Assembly: GCA_031430035.1 (NCBI GenBank)
Contig: JANPAS010000001.1
Location: forward strand, 1-20,311
Origin: JASGCK01 sp031430035
GTDB lineage: Bacteria > Pseudomonadota > Gammaproteobacteria > Burkholderiales > Burkholderiaceae_C
Direction of reading: 5' to 3'
DNA: 20,311 bases
Shown here: one piece after another, positions 8,240 to 14,971 of the stretch
How positions within the stretch are numbered: position 1 is the first letter of the stretch
How the letters are laid out: every line of letters starts with the position of its first letter
Program-made: the position numbers and the translations under genes
Notes under the pieces: model-generated
Database searches by the model: none
Seen by the model: only the letters and a program-made list of their open reading frames with translations
Told to the model about the DNA's origin: nothing

Positions 8240-11200
8240 TTATCCACCCGCCCATACGTCGAGCACATAGCGCATCGAAGCGCTCATGCTCTCTATCCAA
8301 TCTAGCGCAGCGTCTTTATCTTGTCCCGTTTTGTCTTGATAGATTTGCACGAGCGCGGCTTTAACTGCGGGTTCCATCCTGCTTCCATCGCCGCAAACAT
8401 AAAAATGTGCGCCCTGCTCTATCAATTGCCAAACCCTGTCTTTGTGCCCAGCAAGCAAATCTTGTACGTAGGTTTTTTGCGCCTCAGCGCGCGAAAAAGC
8501 GGTGTGCAGTTCAACCACGCCCTCGGATGCAAATGCGGCTAACTCGCTCTCGTACAAATAATCTTGTTCGGGATGGCGGCAACCAAAGAAAAGCATCGCA
8601 GGCGCGAGTAGCGTGCCTTGCGCTTTTTGCATACTCCGCTCTTGCAAGAAACCACGAAACGGCGCTAAACCTGTGCCAGGCCCAACCATGATGACGGGTA
8701 TAGATGCTTCGCTTGGCAAACGGAATCCATCTTTCGTATCGCGAACGCTAGCAAAAATGGTATCGCCTGCTTGGGCGTTGGCTAAATAGTTGGAGCACAC
8801 ACCGCTAAATGTCCCGCTGCCCGATGCTGCTGGTGCATGAACAACCGCGACGGTCACACTGCACTTACTGTTACTCATAGCCAGAGGCGAGGAAGAAATC
8901 GAGTAATAACGAGGCGTCAAAAGCGACATCTTCTCTATAAAGACATGGAAGGGCAACTCGCAAGCCGGGTTCTCTTGCAGCAGGTCAAATACGGACTTGC
9001 GCTTAGTCATCACTTCTGCTCGATAAAGCGACTGCGATGCCTCATCGTCACTCGATAAAGCCAACAACTTAGGCTTGGTCATCGGGCAGCGTGTGTGCTC
9101 CGCCATGATTTGAATTTGCTTACGCGTGGCCACCAATTGAAGCTCTAGGTATTCACCCAACAATCGCCCCACGCTGATCGGCTCACCGACGGGCAACTGC
9201 GCCCTGCGGCCTTCTGCCACTTGCAACCGAATTTGATCCGTTGCTAAAAATCCAAACCGCCTTGCGACTGATGCAACCAAGGCTGGATCATTTTTTGGCA
9301 TCACACTTAAATGATCCCCGGCCCTATAAGCCAAGCGGCTCGGCAATTCCACCTCAATATGTTTCGTCGATCGATCGGACGCGTGACTTCCCGCTTTGTT
9401 CTGTAATTCACGGATAGCCAAAATTTTTATCGGTACGGCATCGCCCATACTGCTAATTGCCGCCGTATCGGAGGGTGCTACTGGCTCTATGTGGTAGAGC
9501 GGGGCATCAGCGCCGCCCAATCCAAAATCTGTATCTAAATTAAACAGGGTCACGGCCAGCTTGCGCAGCTCTGTAAACCAGGTTTCAAATTCGCCATCAA
9601 TATCGCCCCGTGCATCCCCCTCACCTCGCACGTACACATTGGTCGCGCCACACCCAGTTAAGCGCTGGTCGATCAAACGCGGAATGTGCTGGTAAGTGGC
9701 AGGCCAATCGGTATTGCCACAGCCAAAGACAGCATAGCGAACTTTGGATAACGAATCTTTGGCAAGATCGCTATCAAGCCATTTCACAAATTGCGCGGCA
9801 TTATCAGGCGGTGCGCCGTTATAGGAGGCGCAGAAGATAATGACAGCGCCGTCGGCTGGCAGCTTGCCTGCATACTCATCAAGTGGCGCAAGCGTTGTCT
9901 CGAAACCGTTGACCTGCGCTAAATCAGCCACACGAGTCGCCATCTCTTCAGCTGTCCCCAGATTCGAGCCGTACAGCACCAAGAGTGGCGTATTGTGACC
10001 AGGACGAGCACGTACTGTAGATGCCAAACCAGCAGAAGCTGCCTCCGGAGTACCGCGACTACCAGCACCTGAGCGCTCGCTATCAACACGTACGCGCACT
10101 TTCATCTTAAAGCCTTCAGGCTTAACCGTAAGCGCTTCTTTGAGCTGCAATTCGTATTTGGAGTGGTCTAACAGCCTGAAACGCTGCAAGATCATGCCAA
10201 TAGCCAAAATGGCCTCGTGCATGGCAAAGCCACGCCCGATACATGCGCGCTGACCATTGCCAAAAGGCTTCCAAGCGTTCACAGGGCGCGCTGCTTCGGC
10301 TTCGCGGCTAAAGTTGTCTGGATTAAAAACATCTGAGTTCTCGCCCCAAACAGATTTATCACGGTGCAGTGCACCCGCAAGAATGCTGATGAAAGTACCT
10401 TTTTTGAGTTGATATTGCCCACCAATCATTTCGTCTTTCAGGGGCATCACGCTGTATACAGGTGCTGGTGGCCACAGACGCAGCGCCTCTTTTAAAATCT
10501 GCGAAATGTATTGGAGTTTGGTCACTTGCTGGTAGGTTGGCTTCGCTTTAGAGTCTTGCCCCAAAATCTGATCGACTTCTTCGTAGGCTTTTTTAAGCAC
10601 ATCGGGATGTTTGAGCAGGGCATACAGTGCATAAGACAGTAAACCACTGGTGGTTTCATGACCGGCTATCAAAAAGGTATTGATTTGGTATCGAATGTTG
10701 AGGTCATCTAACTGTTCACCAGTCGCTCGATCCACACCCGTCATCATGGCACCCAGCATGTCTTTTTTGCTCATAGCTGCTTCGGCATTTTTACGGCGCT
10801 CCGCCACAATCTGATCGACCATCTCGTTCATGAAATCAACGTCGCCCGCCATGGCTTTGCGACGCTTGTGCATCCACATGCCTTCAAGCGGAAGACCTCG
10901 CGTCATCATGACGGTCTCTAAAGAGCGCACCAATGACTCAACAAAAGGATGGTAATCACTACGATAGAAAGAATTGAATCGATAGTCAAAACCGCAAAGT
11001 CCAATCGTGTCTAGCGTCAAGGCCGTCATGTCATGCACAACGTCGATTTCCTCATTCGTGTTCAACCGCTCCCACTTTTTAATCAATTGATCAGCTATAT
11101 CCACCATCATGGGGTGGTAAGACTGCATGGCTCTATTGCCAAATGGTTGCAGCAAAATGTTGTGCGCCTTACCCCAATTGGGCTCTTTCGTATCCGCAGT

Positions 11201-11488
11201 AAACAAACCATCACCCGCGACGACGCGCACACGACGCAAGGGACCGCGCACCGTTTTATCAAACCGCTTGTCGTCACTTAGCTCATCAATGAGATCGTGC
11301 CCTGACACAAAAATCATGGGCGCACCCATCATGTCCAATCTAAAAATAGGACCCAATTCTTCAGCTAAGCGATTTAAACTTTGAATTGGCGCAGAGGCAT
11401 CCAAAGAGAGCATATTACCAACAACGGGCTTAGTTGGCGGCTGCGGAATTGATTTGAGGGAAGGTTTTAGCGAAGGTTTAGAAGTCAT
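8240..11488 (-). CDS. CYP102-type self-sufficient cytochrome P450 / NADPH-P450 reductase fusion
   Basis: This 1082-residue protein is a P450-BM3-like fusion, soluble and needing only NADPH and O2. The P450 domain covers about 1-465: oxygen-activating AGHETT at 275-280 (Thr279), ExxR at Glu334-Arg337, and heme ligand Cys416 in FGNGQRACIG. The flavodoxin domain starts near 500 (LLVLYGSNLGTAEEMA). The FAD/NADPH reductase domain covers about 680-1082, with RYYSISSSP at 860-868, VGPGTGLAPFRGF at 935-947 and CGDGSRM at 1032-1038. The C-terminal DVWAGG puts a tryptophan (1079) where BM3 has its FAD-stacking Trp. The family hydroxylates or epoxidises fatty acids. Phe96 matches BM3 Phe87, but the carboxylate-anchoring Arg47 and Tyr51 of BM3 align with Ala56 and Phe60, so substrate choice may differ. 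AGAGAGA precedes the ATG. It lies 13 bp behind the epoxide hydrolase gene. Confidence 0.95.
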   Translation of the reverse strand: MTSKPSLKPSLKSIPQPPTKPVVGNMLSLDASAPIQSLNRLAEELGPIFRLDMMGAPMIFVSGHDLIDELSDDKRFDKTVRGPLRRVRVVAGDGLFTADTKEPNWGKAHNILLQPFGNRAMQSYHPMMVDIADQLIKKWERLNTNEEIDVVHDMTALTLDTIGLCGFDYRFNSFYRSDYHPFVESLVRSLETVMMTRGLPLEGMWMHKRRKAMAGDVDFMNEMVDQIVAERRKNAEAAMSKKDMLGAMMTGVDRATGEQLDDLNIRYQINTFLIAGHETTSGLLSYALYALLKHPDVLKKAYEEVDQILGQDSKAKPTYQQVTKLQYISQILKEALRLWPPAPVYSVMPLKDEMIGGQYQLKKGTFISILAGALHRDKSVWGENSDVFNPDNFSREAEAARPVNAWKPFGNGQRACIGRGFAMHEAILAIGMILQRFRLLDHSKYELQLKEALTVKPEGFKMKVRVRVDSERSGAGSRGTPEAASAGLASTVRARPGHNTPLLVLYGSNLGTAEEMATRVADLAQVNGFETTLAPLDEYAGKLPADGAVIIFCASYNGAPPDNAAQFVKWLDSDLAKDSLSKVRYAVFGCGNTDWPATYQHIPRLIDQRLTGCGATNVYVRGEGDARGDIDGEFETWFTELRKLAVTLFNLDTDFGLGGADAPLYHIEPVAPSDTAAISSMGDAVPIKILAIRELQNKAGSHASDRSTKHIEVELPSRLAYRAGDHLSVMPKNDPALVASVARRFGFLATDQIRLQVAEGRRAQLPVGEPISVGRLLGEYLELQLVATRKQIQIMAEHTRCPMTKPKLLALSSDDEASQSLYRAEVMTKRKSVFDLLQENPACELPFHVFIEKMSLLTPRYYSISSSPLAMSNSKCSVTVAVVHAPAASGSGTFSGVCSNYLANAQAGDTIFASVRDTKDGFRLPSEASIPVIMVGPGTGLAPFRGFLQERSMQKAQGTLLAPAMLFFGCRHPEQDYLYESELAAFASEGVVELHTAFSRAEAQKTYVQDLLAGHKDRVWQLIEQGAHFYVCGDGSRMEPAVKAALVQIYQDKTGQDKDAALDWIESMSASMRYVLDVWAGG

Positions 11489-11501
11489 TTTGTCTCTCTT
11501 T

Positions 11502-12491
11502 TTAAAATCTGCGTTGATGCCATTCGATCAGCTTATTGCTCAGTTCTTGCGGTTTTTCATGCTGAGTCCAGTGCCCACAATCCTTTACAAGATACTTCTC
11601 TAAATCAGGAACCAGCGCATCCATAGCGTCGGCATCTGACGGTGGCAACACCACATCTAGCTCGGCCATGATCATCAAGCAAGGGACTCGAATGATGTGG
11701 TCAAACGCTGCATCCTGCGCCCAATTACGAGAGTAATTTCTGTACCAATTAATACCGCCCGTAAATCCCGTTTTGGTAAACGTATCCACAAATATTTGTT
11801 TCTCTGCGTCCGACAAAATCTTGGGACGCGGATCTTTGCTAGCATCGTATCCAGCAACGTACTGGGGGAAAGCCAGCGGCAATTTGGAAGGCTGCTCATC
11901 GTGACTCGTCACGCCAGGCAACATGGGTTTTTGACGTGGGTCAGGTCTGCGCATAAAGAAGTCAAACGTCTGCTCAACATGTGATTCAAAGACTTGCTCC
12001 GACTTGCGTTCGATATCCTGAAATTGCACCACGTACATGCTGCTGCCAAAGCGCTTGCGGAATAATTCAATTGGATCAATAGGTGCTCTTGGATGATGCG
12101 GCGTGTTCACGCCAACAACGCCAGCAACCCTTACTGGATGGCGCATTGCCATACTCCATACGACAAAACCGCCCCAGTCGTGCCCCACAAAAATGGCTTT
12201 ATCAATTTTGAGATGATCGAGCAAGCCGACCAAATCACCCGTCAGATGCGCTACGTCGTAGTCCTCTACGCTAGAAGGTCTGTCTGTCGCGCCGTAGCCG
12301 CGTTGATCTGGCGCAATGACGCGAATACCCGCGTCGCTGAGAGCCTTAATTTGATGCCGCCATGAAAATGCGATTTCGGGCCAGCCGTGACAAAGCACTA
12401 TCGGCGGCGCGTCCGTTTTAGGACCCGACTCGTAGTACCCCATCTTGATTCCATTAACCTGTGCAAACTGCAGTGGTGGCATTTCAATCAT
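11502..12491 (-). CDS. Soluble-type epoxide hydrolase (alpha/beta hydrolase)
   Basis: This protein of about 329 residues has the full epoxide hydrolase signature rather than a generic alpha/beta-hydrolase one. With the chosen start, HGWPE (oxyanion region) is at 35-39. The nucleophile Asp105 is in VGHDWGG. The two cap tyrosines are Tyr153 (YVVQFQ) and Tyr250 (NWYRNYSRNW, close to the human enzyme). The acid is Asp279 and the base is His307 in CGHWTQHEKP. It should open epoxides to vicinal diols through an alkyl-enzyme ester. An ATG at 12506 would add five residues, but ATGGAG then sits 9 nt before the ATG at 12491 as a ribosome binding site, whereas nothing good precedes 12506. It lies 13 bp upstream of the CYP102 gene, so the pair may form and then hydrolyse epoxides of unsaturated acyl chains; that coupling is inferred. 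Confidence 0.9.
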   Translation of the reverse strand: MIEMPPLQFAQVNGIKMGYYESGPKTDAPPIVLCHGWPEIAFSWRHQIKALSDAGIRVIAPDQRGYGATDRPSSVEDYDVAHLTGDLVGLLDHLKIDKAIFVGHDWGGFVVWSMAMRHPVRVAGVVGVNTPHHPRAPIDPIELFRKRFGSSMYVVQFQDIERKSEQVFESHVEQTFDFFMRRPDPRQKPMLPGVTSHDEQPSKLPLAFPQYVAGYDASKDPRPKILSDAEKQIFVDTFTKTGFTGGINWYRNYSRNWAQDAAFDHIIRVPCLMIMAELDVVLPPSDADAMDALVPDLEKYLVKDCGHWTQHEKPQELSNKLIEWHQRRF

Positions 12492-12532
12492 GGCTGACGA
12501 CTCCATTCGTTTTGTTGTTTTACTTCCGTATA

Positions 12533-12817
12533 TTACAGGCGAGCTAGCAAAGATTGATTGATCTCGTCCTCTATGCGCCCTTTAAAGGCTGATAAAAGCA
12601 TGCCTAGCTTGACATCTAGTTCAAACTCATCGGCTCTCACAAACATCGTGCCCGTCGCACCTTGCCGCTTAAAGTGCACACAGTCATACGTGTCGCCTTC
12701 TTCGTAGCTGCATTCCATTGATAGTTTTTTTTCCGCAGATTCCGCCCAATCCAGCGCAACCTTGCGAGCTTTTTTTAAACCCAATTGATGCGCGTGTTTG
12801 ATGTGAATGTTTGCCAT
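12533..12817 (-). CDS. Polyhydroxyalkanoic acid system family protein
   Basis: This 94-residue soluble protein resembles the small PHA-granule-region family (PHA_gran_rgn). It opens with ANIHIKHAHQLGLKKARKVA, has a central acidic/aromatic stretch (YEEGDTYDCVHFKRQGATG), and ends in a predicted helix (EDEINQSLLARL). The molecular function of the family is not known; members occur beside PHA synthesis and phasin genes. Its ATG is 6 bp after the TetR stop with no clear ribosome binding site of its own, which suggests translational coupling to the regulator. The gene order phasin, PhaD-like regulator, this gene supports the family call. The sequence shows no signal peptide and no membrane segment. 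Confidence 0.75.
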   Translation of the reverse strand: MANIHIKHAHQLGLKKARKVALDWAESAEKKLSMECSYEEGDTYDCVHFKRQGATGTMFVRADEFELDVKLGMLLSAFKGRIEDEINQSLLARL

Positions 12818-12823
12818 AATTTT

Positions 12824-13471
12824 TTAAAGGTAAGCCTTGGACAGCGCTCGCAAGTGCTCGCGCGACTCGTCTATCAAATAAGGAGATAGTAAATTTAGCA
12901 CGTGGAATGCGCCTTGGAGCAAGGTCGCTTGAGCGTGTACAGGCTCTAAGGCCTGCCTAGGATTTTGGATGTACTCGTAGCTCAACCAATAGGTCATGAG
13001 CACGGTCATGCAAGTCGCGATTGACTTCGCATCAAAGCTGTCAATTCGCATCACGTGGTGCCGAACTAAGCCATGCAATGCGGCCTCAAAAGCCGTATTT
13101 TTTTTCGCAATGAGTAATTGAATTTGTTTTTCTAATTGGCGATTTTTACTGAGCATGTCGCTCATATCGCGATACAAAAATCGATAAGCATCGATGAGTT
13201 CAAACAGTGTGTGCAAATAAAACCAAGTGTCTTCGACACTTTGCACATCATGGGCGGCAGGTAGCACCTTCTCTATGCGTTGAACGTAATTACCTAGCAG
13301 AGTATTGATTAGCTCGGCCTTACTGGGATAGTGGTAATACAGATTGCCGGTACTCATCCCCAGCGCCTGGGCAATAGTTGCGGGCGCTACGTTTGGCTCA
13401 CCAAAACGGTTAAACAAATCCAAGCTAACTTCAAGGATTCGATTCGCCGTTTTAGTGCGCCGAACTTTCAA
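12824..13471 (-). CDS. PhaD-like TetR-family transcriptional regulator
   Basis: This 215-residue TetR regulator has its helix-turn-helix at about residues 29-49 (ATIAQALGMSTGNLYYHYPS), a good match to the recalled PhaD DNA-binding region (LFN..GEPNV...IA..L.+S.GNLYYH). The ligand-binding helical domain follows. Pseudomonas PhaD controls PHA synthesis and phasin genes in response to a fatty-acid-derived signal. The start is a TTG at 13469-13471, 3 bp after the phasin stop; no ATG or GTG lies between there and the HTH. No strong ribosome binding site is seen, so translation probably couples to the phasin. Its likely targets are the phasin promoter region and perhaps other genes of this cluster. 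The family call is firm; the PhaD relationship is a motif-level judgement. Confidence 0.85.
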   Translation of the reverse strand: MKVRRTKTANRILEVSLDLFNRFGEPNVAPATIAQALGMSTGNLYYHYPSKAELINTLLGNYVQRIEKVLPAAHDVQSVEDTWFYLHTLFELIDAYRFLYRDMSDMLSKNRQLEKQIQLLIAKKNTAFEAALHGLVRHHVMRIDSFDAKSIATCMTVLMTYWLSYEYIQNPRQALEPVHAQATLLQGAFHVLNLLSPYLIDESREHLRALSKAYL

Positions 13472-13474
13472 GAA

Positions 13475-13963
13475 TTACTTCTTAGTTGATTTAGCAGCAA
13501 CTTTTTTTGGTGCTGCTTTTTTAGCTACTGGCTTAGCGGCGGCCTTCACCGCTGGCTTAGCGGCTGGCTTCGCAGCTTTCAGGGCATCAATTTTTTTATG
13601 CAGTTCAGCAATATCGTGCTTTGTAGGAATGCCCATTTGCTTCAATGCCTTGGCAACGCGCTCTTCAAAAATTCCTTCTAGCTTGCCAATTTGTCCTGTG
13701 GCTTTGGACAAAAATTCTGCTTTTAAAGCGTTAGCTTTAGTGGACACATCAGCGAATTGCTCTTGTGCAACGCCTTGAGTTTTTTCTTGCAGACGCTTGC
13801 CTTCTTTCACTAACGCATCAAACACTTTTGTGCCTTCGGCTTGTGCTTTTGCAAACGCGCCAAGACCCGCTTGCCAAATTTGCTGTGTTGACTCTTTGTA
13901 GTCTGCTGCTAATTGCTTTGCGTTAATTGTTACTTTTGTACCCATCTTTGTTTTCGTGACCAT
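13475..13963 (-). CDS. Phasin, PhaF/PhaI type, with Lys/Ala/Pro tail
   Basis: This 162-residue granule-associated protein matches the PhaI/PhaF phasin family: IWQAGLGAFAKAQAEGTKVF at about 29-48, LVKEGKRLQEKT, and KLEGIFEERVAKALKQMGIP at about 94-113. The middle is predicted to be amphipathic helix that coats the surface of a lipid or PHA granule. Residues 129-162 form a basic tail with 12 lysines, five of them at a strict 4-residue spacing (132, 136, 140, 144, 148). It resembles the histone-H1-like DNA-binding tail of Pseudomonas PhaF, but is shorter. AGGAG lies 6 nt before the ATG, a strong site consistent with high expression. The PHA synthase it would normally serve is not in the window, so it could coat PHA, wax ester or triacylglycerol inclusions. 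Confidence 0.9.
   Translation of the reverse strand: MVTKTKMGTKVTINAKQLAADYKESTQQIWQAGLGAFAKAQAEGTKVFDALVKEGKRLQEKTQGVAQEQFADVSTKANALKAEFLSKATGQIGKLEGIFEERVAKALKQMGIPTKHDIAELHKKIDALKAAKPAAKPAVKAAAKPVAKKAAPKKVAAKSTKK
13528..13576 (-). repeat. Short direct repeats encoding the phasin tail
   Basis: The plus-strand 13-mer CTGGCTTAGCGGC occurs at 13528-13540 and again at 13552-13564, followed by a diverged copy (CTGGCTTCGCAGC) at 13564-13576. On the coding strand these units encode the Lys-Pro-Ala type repeats of the phasin tail. The copies suggest tail expansion by slippage or duplication. Confidence 0.5.
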
Positions 13964-13987
13964 GATTAACTCCTAGAGGTTGATAAA

Positions 13988-14018
13988 AGTGCCCCAAGAC
14001 GACATGTTTTTTGGCACT
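13988..14018 (-). terminator. Stem-loop between hydrolase and phasin genes (possible terminator/attenuator)
   Basis: On the minus strand AGTGCCAA pairs with TTGGGGCACT, leaving a 2-nt bulge and a 13-nt loop, and is followed by TTTTATC. It lies in the 102-bp gap, the largest in the ten-gene minus-strand run. It could partly end transcription from the lipid-synthesis genes before the phasin, or be a leader element of the phasin transcript. The T-run is short, so read-through is likely. Confidence 0.3.
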
Positions 14019-14050
14019 GGTAGGAACTGTAAATGAATACGCACATTTTG

Positions 14051-14070
14051 TTTAGAACTAGCAGTCTAAA
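14051..14070. promoter_or_regulatory. Palindrome upstream of phasin, candidate TetR/PhaD operator
   Basis: TTTAGA and TCTAAA form a perfect inverted repeat around 8 nt. The inner CT and AG bases can extend the pairing with one bulge. The 20-bp size fits a TetR-family operator. It lies 88-107 bp upstream of the phasin start and covers the stop codon of the preceding hydrolase gene. No second copy was noticed in the window. Binding by the neighbouring regulator is inferred from position only. Confidence 0.3.
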
Positions 14071-14971
14071 TTACCGCATCTGACCGCTTCAAATGCGGAA
14101 CGATATGAGCGCACAACTGATCCGTGACGCCAGGTGGCCAGTCATGTCCCATGCCCTTAATCTCCACAAAACGAGCATTCTTAATACGTGCCGCCGTATC
14201 TCTGCCACACGCAATTGGCACCAATGGATCGTCTGTTCCGTGAATCACCAAAGTGGGACTCTGAATCTGCGGCAAAGCCATATAACGTTTGGCATCAGCC
14301 AAAATAGCAAGCAGCTGGCGCGAGACACCGACAGGGTGATACGAGCGCTTTGCACTTGCTGTCAAACGCTGACGAAGCGCATCCAAGTCTTGCGGATAGC
14401 CAGGACTACCAATCAAGGTAAACAGCTTGATAGTGTGATTCACAATATCATCAATTTGAGTTGACTTTGGACGCATAAGCATCGCCTTGGCGATTTCTGT
14501 ACGAGCACTTGGCAATCCAGGCGCACCGCTCGTGCTCATCACACTGGTCAAAGACAAAATCCGAGAGGGTGCAGCAATCGCCATACGCTGGGAAATCATG
14601 CCGCCCATTGAAACACCAATGACGTGAGCACACTCTATATCAAGCGCATCGAGAATACCCAAGGCATCCTCGGCCATATCTTCTAATCGATAGGGCGAGC
14701 GAACGGTGAGGCCAAACCTTGCCTTGACGGCCGCCAAGATCATATTAGGCACATCGAGTTCATCCAGATGACTCGATAGTCCGATATCACGGTTGTCATA
14801 CGTAATGACACGATAGCCAGCATCAACTAAGGAGTCCATCAAGGCTTCGGGCCATGCTGTGAGCTGCATGCCCAGCCCCATCGTTAATAGGACGACAGGC
14901 GAAGTCTTCGCACCACGGGACTCAACCTCAAACTTCAGACCATTGCTATAAATTTGCAAACCTATGCCCAA
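14066..14971 (-). CDS. Alpha/beta-fold serine hydrolase
   Basis: This 301-residue hydrolase resembles the RdmC/LipG-like esterase group (VITYDNRDIGLSS near 55-67). The nucleophile Ser121 is in GVSMGG, the acid is likely Asp248 in HGTDDPLVP, and the base is His276 in GMGHDWPP. No signal peptide is seen, so it should be cytoplasmic. Possible roles are an esterase or lipase acting on stored esters, or a thioesterase; a PHA depolymerase role is possible but not shown by motif. The start is a TTG at 14969-14971, overlapping the ligase stop by 10 bp, with AAGGGG 7 nt upstream as ribosome binding site. That overlap shows tight coupling to the acyl-CoA ligase. Its stop codon lies within the palindrome before the phasin gene. 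Confidence 0.85.
   Translation of the reverse strand: MGIGLQIYSNGLKFEVESRGAKTSPVVLLTMGLGMQLTAWPEALMDSLVDAGYRVITYDNRDIGLSSHLDELDVPNMILAAVKARFGLTVRSPYRLEDMAEDALGILDALDIECAHVIGVSMGGMISQRMAIAAPSRILSLTSVMSTSGAPGLPSARTEIAKAMLMRPKSTQIDDIVNHTIKLFTLIGSPGYPQDLDALRQRLTASAKRSYHPVGVSRQLLAILADAKRYMALPQIQSPTLVIHGTDDPLVPIACGRDTAARIKNARFVEIKGMGHDWPPGVTDQLCAHIVPHLKRSDAVI

Noticed and set aside
8233..8268. Longer N-terminus for the isochorismatase-family protein (start at 8268)
   Set aside because: It would overlap the P450 gene by 29 bp and adds 12 residues unlike the family. The ATG at 8232 has a usable ribosome binding site and a normal N-terminus.
11502..12491. Haloalkane dehalogenase as the product of the Asp-nucleophile hydrolase
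   Set aside because: Both cap tyrosines of epoxide hydrolases are present (YVVQFQ and NWYRN), which dehalogenases lack.
14066..14971. Calling this hydrolase PhaZ (intracellular PHA depolymerase)
   Set aside because: Its nucleophile motif GVSMGG and its RdmC/LipG-like stretch differ from the GVSWGG context recalled for Pseudomonas PhaZ. Proximity to the phasin alone is not enough.
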